Below are positions 22,601 through 31,023 of a stretch of DNA of 64,000 bases, one piece after another. The stretch covers positions 15,438,001-15,502,000 of the forward strand of contig OU612072.1 of NCBI GenBank assembly GCA_914767715.1, read 5' to 3'. Source of the DNA: Membranipora membranacea. Taxonomy: Eukaryota > Bryozoa > Gymnolaemata > Cheilostomatida > Membraniporidae. The stretch's first letter is position 1. The number at the start of each line of letters is the position of its first letter. Both the position numbers and the translations under genes were made by a program. The notes under the pieces were generated by a model that was given only the letters and a program-made list of their open reading frames with translations, was not told the DNA's origin and ran no database searches.

Positions 22601-25600
22601 AGCCTCACTTCAACTGTATAATGGTGTCCTGTCTAGGTTTATGATATGATCAAAACCAATCACTATCGAAAATTGGTGGTTTTCATGATACACACATTTT
22701 TTGTGTCTGTAAACACTCGGAAACTTGCTCCTATTTTCACAGGAACACTGCATGCTAAGTTTTGTTTTAGGGTGTCTGATGCGCTTAAATTCCTTTCAGA
22801 CATTGCATGCAATCTGCTTCTTAATTGAATTCCAATTAAAATATTAGTTTTGTTAGCGAGAAGCATCACCAATAACGGTCTTTTGTATCTTTGGCATCAC
22901 TATTTCACTGATAGATTAATATACTATTAGGTAAATTCGCGCCCTTGGTATCTATATTAAATAATCATTAATCATAATCATTTTCATGGGGAAATCCAAC
23001 TGAATCCAACTTGAATTCAAGTTGTCTCCCTATTACCAATGAGGAGATAATTTTAAGTTTCATGTCAATATCATTGGAAAACCGTATACCTAATCATAAA
23101 ATCTATTCAGTTGGATTTCCCCATGAAAATGATTATAATTAATGATTATTTAATATAGATACCAAGGGCGCGAATTTACCTATTGACATTATCTTCTTTG
23201 AATCAAAATTATTATTGACGGAGAGCAGACACAATAACAAAACTTCCTGCTCCGAATTTAAGACTCGATGATTAGCAAGAGATTGCTTCTCGACCTATTG
23301 GCTAAGATCAAAGTGACAGTGGCTGATTGGTGCCAGTTTCAGTTTTGGCAGCTCGCTGCACACACAGTTCAGCAGGTCTTCCATGGCCTCACATCTAGGA
23401 TGCATTCTAGTTTTCTAGGATGTATCACATTCTCAGTATGAGGATTTAGGGCACCTTGCATCATACTTTAGGGGCAGCTCAACCTTCTGTTTCTTACTAA
23501 ACAGCAAGATTAGCCAGAAGCAAAAGATTGGGCTGGCCCTTATGAGGGTTGCAAGGTGCACTAAATCCTCGTACGTACTGAGATGTGATACATCTAAGAA
23601 ACTAGAATACATCATATATTAGATGCAAGTTGCTAAAACTGAAACTGGCTCAAATAAGTCACTGTCAGTGACATTTTGATCTTAGCCAATAGACTGAGAA
23701 GCAGATTCAGGACACCTTGAACTCAAAAGTCATGTATGTTGCCATATAGTGCTGCTGTTCTTTCTTCTCATACTAGGAGCGAATAAAATTGGCTCACAAT
23801 GGTCCCGTCGCTTTGAACACCGCAAAAGGTACCGATTGTAAAACTGTTGAATCTTAATATGTTAGATAAAATCACTGACTAGAACTACAGGTCTGTAAAC
23901 AGAAGTAAACACAGCAAACAGGAGATTCTAATATACACCCTCACATTGTAACCCTATTTTCAGGTGAAGTTTAGTTTAGCATGTTTGGAGGTGATTTCCT
24001 AACGGCAATGCATACTTATAAAGCAATGAATATACATAATGGTAGCTTGCACAATCTTTGGTACCTTACGCTATTTATGATAAAATCGGAAATATCAGCT
24101 AACCCCAATTTTCATTAGCTAAAAGGGGAATTGATAGGGTTATGAAAATCTGTAGTCTAGCTGTAACCACAGCCAGCCCTTAAAAGCGTTCGGGATGGCT
24201 ATCGCGGCCGTAGGCGGTTGTTAAGGGGGTGGGTGGGAAGCTAGGAAACTCCGTTTTTTGCAATTTATCACTTTTTTAACTTTAGCACCTGTTTACAGCA
24301 CTTTTGCCTCATCCCACAGAGTTCTAACCCTGTTTTTCAGATTCCTCATTCCTTAAAACATACATATATGTTGTCACATCAATAAAATAACATAAATGTG
24401 CAGACTTATTAATGGTTGTCTTCTCCTATGTTTGGACATTCTCAGACACGGCACTTTTCGGAGACTGCTAGCTTGTTTAAAATGAATAAGACTCGTTATA
24501 TTTTTTAGGAGTTATCGTTTTGGTCAGATATTATTGGCATGGTAAGACAGCTATTCAATTAGCATGGGAAAATATAGGGAAAAAAGAGGACAATCTCTTA
24601 TCACAACATATAACATAGCCTAAGGACCGATCGTCTCCGAAAAGTGCCATGTCTGAGAATGTCCAGACATAGGAGAAGCAATGAACTAAACCTAAACGGA
24701 GGTTTAGTTCATTGGGAGAAGACAACCATTACTAAGTCTGCACATTTATGTTATTATATTGATGTGACAACATAGATGTATGTTTTAAGGTATGAGGAAT
24801 CTGAAAAACAGGGTTAGAAGTCTGTGAGATGAGGCAATAGTGCCGTAAACAGGTGCTAAAGTTAAAAAAGTGATAAATTGCAAAAAAACGGAGGTTCCTA
24901 GCTTCCCACCCACCCCCGTAACGACCGCCTACGGCCGCGATCGCCATCCCGAACGCTTTTAAGGGCTGGCTGTGGCTGTAACCTCACCTTAAATATTTCA
25001 TGCATTTGCGAGTATCTTATTTTTCTAGTGTATAAATGAGAAATATACTGACCAATTGGTTGGAACTGGATAAATAATAATATATTAAATCATGGATTAG
25101 TGGTAGCATGGTTATTTGGGGGGAGAAATAACATCTGTATATAGCTTTGTGTCAGCCATTGGATCTAGCAAAAAATTCTGACAGCTTTAATGTTATGTTT
25201 TGAATGATGTCCCAGTAACAACCTCTAAAAGCTCAGGCAAGCTATTTGACAATAATGTTCACAAGGGGTCGGCTGTAGCATTTCTGAACTTTTAAATCGA
25301 TCAAAGATGTGAAATTGTTTACAGCACAACTATAAATAAACTGCAGTATGCTTGTTCAGGGTCAGATAAGTTCCCCTAATCTATGAATATGAGAAGATTT
25401 TCGTGTAACAAAAAACTTACTAAACAAGGTTATCTGCCCCTGACTTTAATCATGAAGTCATAATCTCAAAGATAACATGGCTATCTTTAGTCTGAGCCCC
25501 CCAGACTTTCGCCCCTCACCCGACGGCCCCCAGGCTATCTTAGATTCACTGAGGCTCACTCAGGTACACTAGACTCAGCTTTTTAATGAGTGAACCTGTA

Positions 25601-28350
25601 ATAGCCATATCATCTTTGAAGTTGTGACCCCATGATATTTGAAGACAAGATTCATGATTTATAACTTCATGATATAAATTTTGTGATTGTGTCACACGAA
25701 AATCTTCCCATGAATATATATCAGTGATTAAAATATTTACCTGTTAAGAGGCCTATGGATAATCTACACCATTTGCTACCTGATCCTGGTGCTGCGGCAA
25801 GCAACTGAACTTTGTAATCCGATTGGCTCATTGGAAGGGCGGGCAAATCAAGCAGTTTTTTGCATGTTTCCAGGGGATATGAGACTCGGCTTGTTGAATA
25901 GAAGTTGTCCGCCACTGGAGTTAGTATAAAATTCCGCTGCGTCCTAAAAATGTCAACAAATTGGGATAGCTTAGTGTTAGAGGGGTCAGATTTTGGATCA
26001 CAGCTCGGCTCCTGACGCACTGTTTGTGCACTGTTTGTCTAATACTACCAGATTGGCTTTTGTGGGTCATTCACCCTAGCTGACCAGGAAAGTTAAAACT
26101 GACTATTGCAATAACTTTCAATCAATGGAGATGCAAATTATCTCTCCAAAACAAAAGCAAAACATTTGCTACCCCATACATTCATACATATAAAATAATG
26201 AATTATATTTTAGCAAGTTCAAATGAATGACAAATAATAACATTTTGACATTGTTGCTGGCGGGATTTCAGCAGGTCATCATTACACAATCCACAACATG
26301 GTAATCTGTCAATACTCAAGGTTTACAGTGAGTTGTAACACAAAAAAATTTCGTTGAAACGGAGTTTCCTTATTAAAAGTTTTCTGAGTCTCATAGTTTA
26401 TTCCATGAATATTTCTGCTTTTTATTTGATAATTAAATTAGTTCACTTACGGATGAGCGCTCCTTGTGATGAACAAAACAGTTACAATGAGGATTCCGGT
26501 CGTGGCGATGATAGTTTTATGCTGCGCAGTCATTATCAAGGTAGTCCGCATTTTGATCTTGTAGATTGTTGTTGTTCAGGGTATGGCACGAGACGAAATT
26601 CAGAGCTATTGAGTACAGAATCAGCTACAATACCCCTACAAAAGAAGAGAAAAGGATTTAAGACTTTCTCAGAGGATTATGAGACTTGTTGATTGCAAGC
26701 TGACCACAATACTCATTTCCAATGGCTCTTTATCATGGCTAGCAAACAACTTAATCCTACAAAATAAATAATGTCATGCATTTCAATCATATCATCAAAT
26801 TTAAGAAACTAACTTTGGAAAAAGATATGTTATAAAAACCGAAACCGAAAAAAATTATGAACTCAAAGAAAGCCAAAGTGGAAATCATTAAATCTGCTAA
26901 ACCTAGTTCCTTGCTACCAAGACGTAAAGCCAACTTGTCTCACTGGGAGGTTGGCGCTTGCTCTGTAGGGGTCTTATATTCCTGCCTGAGTACTTGGAGG
27001 GGCAGTAGTTCCGAACTAGATTATTCAGATGGTCGCCACACTAGTCCCCTACTACATGACCATACCTCTACATTATTTATTTAGTTGTCAATTTATTTCT
27101 GAATTTGAATGTTTACTGGATGCAGCAACCCAAAAAAAGTTCTTCGAATATCAACTTACCTCTATCCACTGAAGCTCTACTATACTCGCCTGAAATCAGG
27201 CAGCCTACAAAATGAATAGCTGATACAAACAGTTTCTATTGCTACAGCTCCAGATCAATATTTTTATTTCGCCTCAATATTTATTTACAGTTAGGTTTAT
27301 TCATCTTTATTGTCAATCAATAATTTCGGTGATTAGAAAAGGTCCAATAATAAATTAAGAACCATGAGAGGCCCCCCCCCCCTCTCCCCTGGCTGTTCAC
27401 TAACAAAGATTTCTGTCCATGCAGCTGACTCTTTTATTCATCTCAACTAATTTATTTCAAATTAAAGTTAATTTAGTATTGTGCAGTTAGTTAGGTACCG
27501 TGCAAGCTCCCAATTATGTTAACCTTGGGTGTTGCTGCAATGCTTTCGTTTTCATTGATTTTGATATAATATATATCATGAGAACTGATTTGAGACGTAG
27601 AGTGTGATTCCCCTTCTAAGTCTAAGTCGTCATTGCCGAGAGGGTTAACCATCTAGACTTCAGGTACTGGGACCGTAGACTTAATATACTACCATAGTAT
27701 ATTAAGTCTATGACTGGGACCCCTAGTACTCAAGCCGCGCCCTATACCCTTTCCCGCCGAAATTCCGGCTACTCTTTTTATCAAAGAGGCAGAGGGGAAC
27801 TTTTTACTGCATGTGGGGTGTGTGGGGAGTGATTCCCCTTATTTTCCCACTCAAACCAGTTTTCACAATCAAAATATCAGGGTATATGATTTTTTTTTCT
27901 ATATAAGCTATATTTTTTCTACAACAAGTAATAAAAGTCTATGTAAAGTTGTAACAGCTTGTTCACTTGTTCACTTGTTCACTGTTCGCAATGAGTAAGA
28001 ATGAAAACTACAATTTGCCAATTGGAAGCATCCACACTAATTGACTTGCTATTGCTACTCACTTATAATTGTCTGTGGATTCATCCAAATCTTATGATGA
28101 AACGGAAAGAGTTGTGCTTAGTTATTCAAATGGTTAGGTATTATTGCAATTAAACTGAAGCTAACTCATGAATTTAGATACTTTCAGATATTCTTTTTTA
28201 GTTTTAAATAATTTTTATTAAATAAAACGCAGCTACTCACCAAGTTGAATTATCCACAGGACAACCACACAGATAAAAACTTTATTCCCGAACACCTGCG
28301 TACTGTAACTATCTTCTATAGATTGACTTTGAGACTTGCCATCTATGTAA
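16414..28350 (-). CDS. WSCD-type membrane sulfotransferase (5' end incomplete)
   Basis: A PAPS-dependent sulfotransferase related to WSC-domain-containing (WSCD) carbohydrate sulfotransferases, probably a type II Golgi protein. Minus-strand exons in transcript order: 28350-28241 (tentative), 26019-25741, 21994-21781, 19895-19864, 17194-17017, 16603-16414; all phases agree. The first exon carries a hydrophobic anchor, KVFICVVVLWIIQL. The 5'-phosphosulfate loop appears as LAAAPGSGSKWCRLS. The 3'-phosphate motif is VILIRNPFDAGFSEF, with Arg and Ser in the classic RNPxxxxxS spacing. HWIKFHQYWIEEYKG and IKVMFYSDL follow, matching the WSCD pattern of W...W then VxYEDL. No cysteine-rich WSC domain is present in what I see. 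The start codon exon was not found. The acceptor is unknown; a substrate should not be inferred. Confidence 0.82.
16682..16878. repeat. Near-perfect 90-bp inverted repeat (hairpin)
   Basis: Arms of about 90 bases, with essentially one mismatch seen near the ends, are separated by a loop of about 16 bases. TTAA lies at both outer ends. It is located in the last sulfotransferase intron. It looks like a recent palindromic transposon copy, and its transcript would fold into a long duplex. Confidence 0.85.
17017..17194 (-). CDS. Sulfotransferase exon, C-terminal catalytic part
   Basis: Enters after atttttcag (phase 1) and ends at AAG/gtatgt (phase 2). It encodes FTSFFKNYLTHWIKFHQYW, IKVMFYSDLAENERLF and ISEYFGYTPDSTTE, the family segment where a W-x-Y/F motif precedes a VxYxDL strand. 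Confidence 0.85.
17195..19863. other. Sulfotransferase intron, repeats only
   Basis: It contains the 443-bp element and the host repeat flanking it (about 17530-17567 and 18011-18130). The part from about 18150 to 19860 shows no feature I can support. Confidence 0.6.
17568..18010. mobile_element. 443-bp non-autonomous element, GGGGCTCCC ends, 6-bp target duplication
   Basis: Both ends are inverted copies of GGGGCTCCC and the element is bounded by acttgt on each side (17562-17567 and 18011-18016). The flanking sequence (tttctcaggaact...cccatctcaaaaatt) is itself a repeat whose uninterrupted copy lies at about 34935-35080, with a single acttgt. That gives a natural empty site. No coding capacity was seen. 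Confidence 0.85.
19864..19895 (-). CDS. Sulfotransferase 32-nt micro-exon
   Basis: Predicted because the exons on either side do not match in phase (2 versus 1). A 32-base exon, AG-flanked after cttcttgag and ending at gtaaat, restores the frame. It supplies REHNSKQQASF between FSEFV and EFTSFFKN, the length expected there in WSCD proteins. The assignment is an inference from phase and spacing. Confidence 0.6.
19896..21780. other. Sulfotransferase intron with SINE copies and a dispersed repeat
   Basis: About 20140-20480 matches 3800-4200 (shared words gcatgagctgatctctgcaaaa and ccttacgacac). About 20880-21130 and 21299-21566 are related to each other as tRNA-derived SINE sequence. No coding segment was recognised. 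Confidence 0.6.
21299..21566 (-). mobile_element. tRNA-derived SINE, family A
   Basis: The minus-strand head (about 21566-21495) reads as a tRNA. It has gatggttaaggg as A-box-like sequence and caggttcaattcctg as B box and T-arm. An unrelated body follows, with the palindromic word ccggaattccgg. A second copy of the body lies near 27715-27800 and a disrupted copy on the plus strand near 20880-21130. Mobilisation would depend on an unseen LINE. Confidence 0.65.
21781..21994 (-). CDS. Sulfotransferase exon with PAPS 3'-phosphate motif
   Basis: Enters after gattttag (phase 1), leaves at gtagga (phase 2). It encodes RPIYFKTHFPFQ and YRVVILIRNPFDAGFSEF. KTH and RNPxxxxxS are the hallmark cofactor and substrate-site motifs of the superfamily. 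Confidence 0.9.
22928..23182. mobile_element. 255-bp palindromic element, copy 1
   Basis: TIRs of about 75 bases begin TAGGTAAATTCGCGCCC and enclose a short unique centre. The copy at 57863-58117 has the same length and an inverted centre. A TA target duplication would be consistent with a Tc1/mariner-type MITE, but TA is also part of the palindrome. Lies in the intron between 21995 and 25740. Confidence 0.8.
23285..23702. mobile_element. Foldback element with 5-bp target duplication
   Basis: Arms of about 170 bases begin GCTTCTC and end GAGAAGC. Both sides carry AGATT (23280-23284 and 23703-23707). Arm landmarks are tagttttctaggatgtatc and ttggcagctcgctgca. Partial copies occur near 45935-46125 (left arm) and 54119-54344 (right arm). 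No transposase. Confidence 0.75.
24168..24974. mobile_element. 807-bp hAT-like foldback element
   Basis: The ends are CACAGCCAGCCCTTA and its inverse, and the exact 8-bp duplication gctgtaac lies at 24160-24167 and 24975-24982. CA...TG ends and 8-bp duplications are characteristic of hAT transposons. Arms of roughly 300 bases are inverted copies (shared core gaccgcctacggccgcgat, diverged in the left arm). No open transposase frame, so non-autonomous. A 112-bp relative is at 46774-46885 and a diverged one at 39172-39228. Confidence 0.88.
25741..26019 (-). CDS. Sulfotransferase exon with PAPS 5'-phosphosulfate loop
   Basis: Enters after acaaacag (phase 1; an in-frame TAG lies just upstream and there is no ATG, so this cannot be the first exon). 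It leaves at G/gtaaat. It encodes a stem region, then YKVQLLAAAPGSGSKWCRL, the phosphosulfate loop, and IGLLTG. Its first in-frame Met is deep in the exon. Confidence 0.87.
26354..27084 (+). other. Two unexplained open frames within a sulfotransferase intron
   Basis: Two plus-strand open frames lie here (26354-26692 and 26857-27084). The first, from ATG at 26405 onward, has a short hydrophobic run, then a polar part with DSGRGDDSFMLRSHYQG and LQKKRKGFKTFSEDYE. The second begins MNSKKAKVEIIKSAKP. Composition is more protein-like than neighbouring random frames, but I recognise no family and cannot splice them convincingly. A consensus-like donor (CAAG/gtagtc) sits inside the first. They could be a nested gene, a decayed element or chance. 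Confidence 0.2.
27085..28240. other. Sulfotransferase intron, repeats only
   Basis: It contains a homopolymer C run near 27371, a perfect small hairpin near 27676-27709 inside a SINE-like segment (about 27610-27830), and a direct repeat of cttgttcacttgttcact near 27957-27980. No coding segment was recognised. Confidence 0.5.
28241..28350 (-). CDS. Tentative sulfotransferase membrane-anchor exon
   Basis: An open 110-base segment flanked by acceptor cttactgtag and a consensus donor G/gtgagt. It enters in phase 2 and leaves in phase 1, as the next exon requires. It encodes a polar stretch (IDGKSQSQSIEDSYSTQ) followed by KVFICVVVLWIIQL, a plausible type II anchor. It could be a chance ORF; transcript data are needed to link it. 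Confidence 0.42.
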
Positions 28351-30817
28351 CTACAGTAAGCCAGAAACTGTTTTTGATGCTAGTCATACTTGTACTTCAC
28401 TACTAGCAATTTTAATTACAAATACAGCCGTATGTCATCAATCTACATGATTCTGACTAAAGTGCACACAGGCAAATTTGCCACATGACTGCGGGACATC
28501 ACAACTTACGTTTCCCTCCATGCTGAGTTCTAAGGCTAGGAATAGAATAGAATTTTATTTTCAATGGTTTTAGCAATAATCTTGGGTAGCGCTATTGATA
28601 CCTATATAAGCCAATAAGCTACCCCATTGACCTAAAAGCGTCAGCTATTGAAATTATTGTCAGTATGTTAAACGATATCTTCCATGGGATTCTATTATAA
28701 ATTTAAGCCCTGCGATTTGGATAAATATTGAGTATATGTAAATAAGGAAACACCATATGTCCCAAGGGCAGAAAACAGTCTTGGATAAGCTGTAGGGGGG
28801 GGGGGGGGCGCTCGGCCTGTAAACCCAATTCACAATAGGACCATTAATCCCCAAGCAGACAACTCAATGTAAAAGCATTATAAAAGCAGCCTAAGTTCTC
28901 AGACAATTGTAATTGCGACTTTGAGGTGTTACATTATCACAGTTTGATTACTTCACGCTACAAAACTGCTTTTGCAGCAGTCTGTGCACCTAGACTAGGA
29001 TCAGATTAGCCATGTATGTCTCTCTTTATTTGTGGGGCCTATAAGATAGGATAGACCAGAAGGGCGAAGGTTTTCCCCATTAGTCCCAATTACTGTAATC
29101 TTAATTCATTTGCTTCTTAACTCCTAACTTCCTAATTTAATTTAAACTATCTCAATTTCAAAATCACGATGACTACGGATGCAGTTTTACTGGAAAGCTC
29201 CATAATTTATAGAAGTGAAAATTAAATTAATGAAGTACATAATCGTAACCAAATAATGAAAACCTAATTTTCGTGTTGCAGTGTACCTACTATGCTTTCT
29301 TACCTGCCAACAAAAAGATAGGATTTGGAGATTTGGTAATAATATTTATGATGTGAAGTGATTAATGTGCTTCTACCTTAGGTATTTCACAGTCGCTGCC
29401 ACACTTGCTTCAAGTTACGCTGCCGAGCATATAATGAGTCATAGGTATTTTTGCATAATGGCAAAAAAGTATAGATTTTATCGCATGAAAGCATGAAAGC
29501 ATGTACTTCACTCACAGACCAATCAGTTATGCCTCGCCTGCGGCAGTAATAGGAGACGAGGCAGGGAATTCCTACATCACTAGATTTCAATCCTCTATTC
29601 AGTGAATTTCTAAGAATTTTTATTTTGATTATAAAAGACATCAGTATTTAGTTTCGATGATTTGCATTTCATGTATGAAAAAATTCAAAAAATTTCCCAT
29701 GCGGCCAACTCTTTATAGAGGCAAACTTTTGAGAAAATTCATGCTTGTGTCAGTGTTGCTGTCGAGATGTCAAAGAAGTTTTGAATTTGGGCAGGCTCGT
29801 AGTTCTAGGGGAGGCAGGGAGGCACTGCCTCCCCTAGAAAGCTAAAAATAGTGGCCTAAAACACTATAACTGAACAAAACATTTCAGAATCAGCTCCTCT
29901 GGGATTTCTATTTGCTAATTATATGACTTAAATTACTTGGAGAGGAGCTTACAGCGCCTCTGCTGGTGATGCTTCGGACTCGCCTCGGACTTTTGCCTCC
30001 CCTACCATTTTTTCTAAACTACGGCCCTGTTGGGGTTTATTCTGATTCTTTTGAGGCGCATAAATGCAAGAAAATAAGCTGAACATGACGAACAAGGAAC
30101 GGAAAAAAGTATTAATATCCTGAACATTTAATATATTCATCCCAAATGGTGATAACAAAAACCATCAAAATTCAGCTTTGTTGCAAAACACAAATTAGAA
30201 GCTTAGTATAAAGCCTACTGCAGGGTGCAATCCTGCAGTTACAGTCAGAATTCATTTCACGTCAATGACTTGGTCACATGTTGAAGCACTTCTAGTCTAA
30301 GTGCTCAGACTCCAAGGCGCAGGGAGTTACCTGCGCCAGCTATCAAACTATAGCTGGTGCAGGTAACTCAATGCGCCTTGGAGTCTGAGCACTTAGACTA
30401 AAGCACTTCTAGTCTTCTCATGGTAAATGACTTGCCTATCAAGACTATTAGGCAATTAGATAATAGAAGCAGTAGTGATTGATGCATAAAAGCCTCTGCA
30501 TACAGAGCATTGATATGAATTCATGGATCAGTGGTAAAATACATACATAGCATTGCTATTTGTGGAGTTATGCCATCAGATAAAGCTTTGTGAAAGAATC
30601 TCAAACTCTGACAGCTTTTACATTATGCATCAATTGACGTCAAAGTAACAACCTTTCAAAACTCATATATAATATATATGAGTTTAGAAGGTATTATATT
30701 ATATTGGTGATACAGAGTTAAGAACACGAGCTTAGCTAATTATGTCTTGATTTGTCATTGCACACACAGCGTGCGAGCGATCGTCAATCGAGATATTCAA
30801 TGTCTCTGCAATATGAT
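28351..30817. other. Spacer between the sulfotransferase and ankyrin-caspase genes
   Basis: Both flanking genes are on the minus strand, and the missing 5' exon(s) of the sulfotransferase probably lie here. I see a G homopolymer near 28795-28808, an inverted pair of gcctcccctag / ctaggggaggc near 29807-29838 and the Mutator-like element at 30293-30400. A small AT-rich palindrome lies near 30661-30685. Confidence 0.5.
30293..30400. mobile_element. 108-bp Mutator-like MITE with 9-bp target duplication
   Basis: The ends are TAGTCTAAG and CTTAGACTA, and almost the whole element is an inverted repeat. The 9-bp duplication aagcacttc lies at 30284-30292 and 30401-30409. Long duplications of 9-10 bases are typical of Mutator-like elements. 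Relatives with TAGT(C/T)TAAG ends occur at about 32893-33018, 34831-34939, 55802-55932 and 59091-59228. Confidence 0.82.
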
Positions 30818-31023
30818 TCAATTATAGATTCCCCCCCTCACCCCGGGAAGATTTAGTTTAGCCTGAAGTGTACTCCGCATCTCCGGTATCTGCATATCCC
30901 CGTATTCACGTCTCATCTTATTGACAGCCTTGATATGTAGCTGTGTTATACATGTCTTGCCGTCAGCCGTAGCTAAGGACTCAGCGATTGCCTTGGTGTA
31001 CGCTCCTCTCACAGCTTCCCCAC
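30818..31023 (-). CDS. Ankyrin-caspase gene, last exon (p10-like)
   Basis: Phase 1 in (ttactttag), TGA stop. It encodes GEAVRGAYTKAIAESLA and MQIPEMRSTLQAKLNLPG, resembling the final strand of caspase p10 (STLxxKLxF). A possible donor (gtgagg) follows the LP codons, so an alternative C terminus cannot be excluded. Confidence 0.82.

Noticed and set aside
29387-30158. Open frames on both strands in the spacer
   Set aside because: They show no motif; a nearby inverted gcctcccctag pair suggests repeat-derived sequence.
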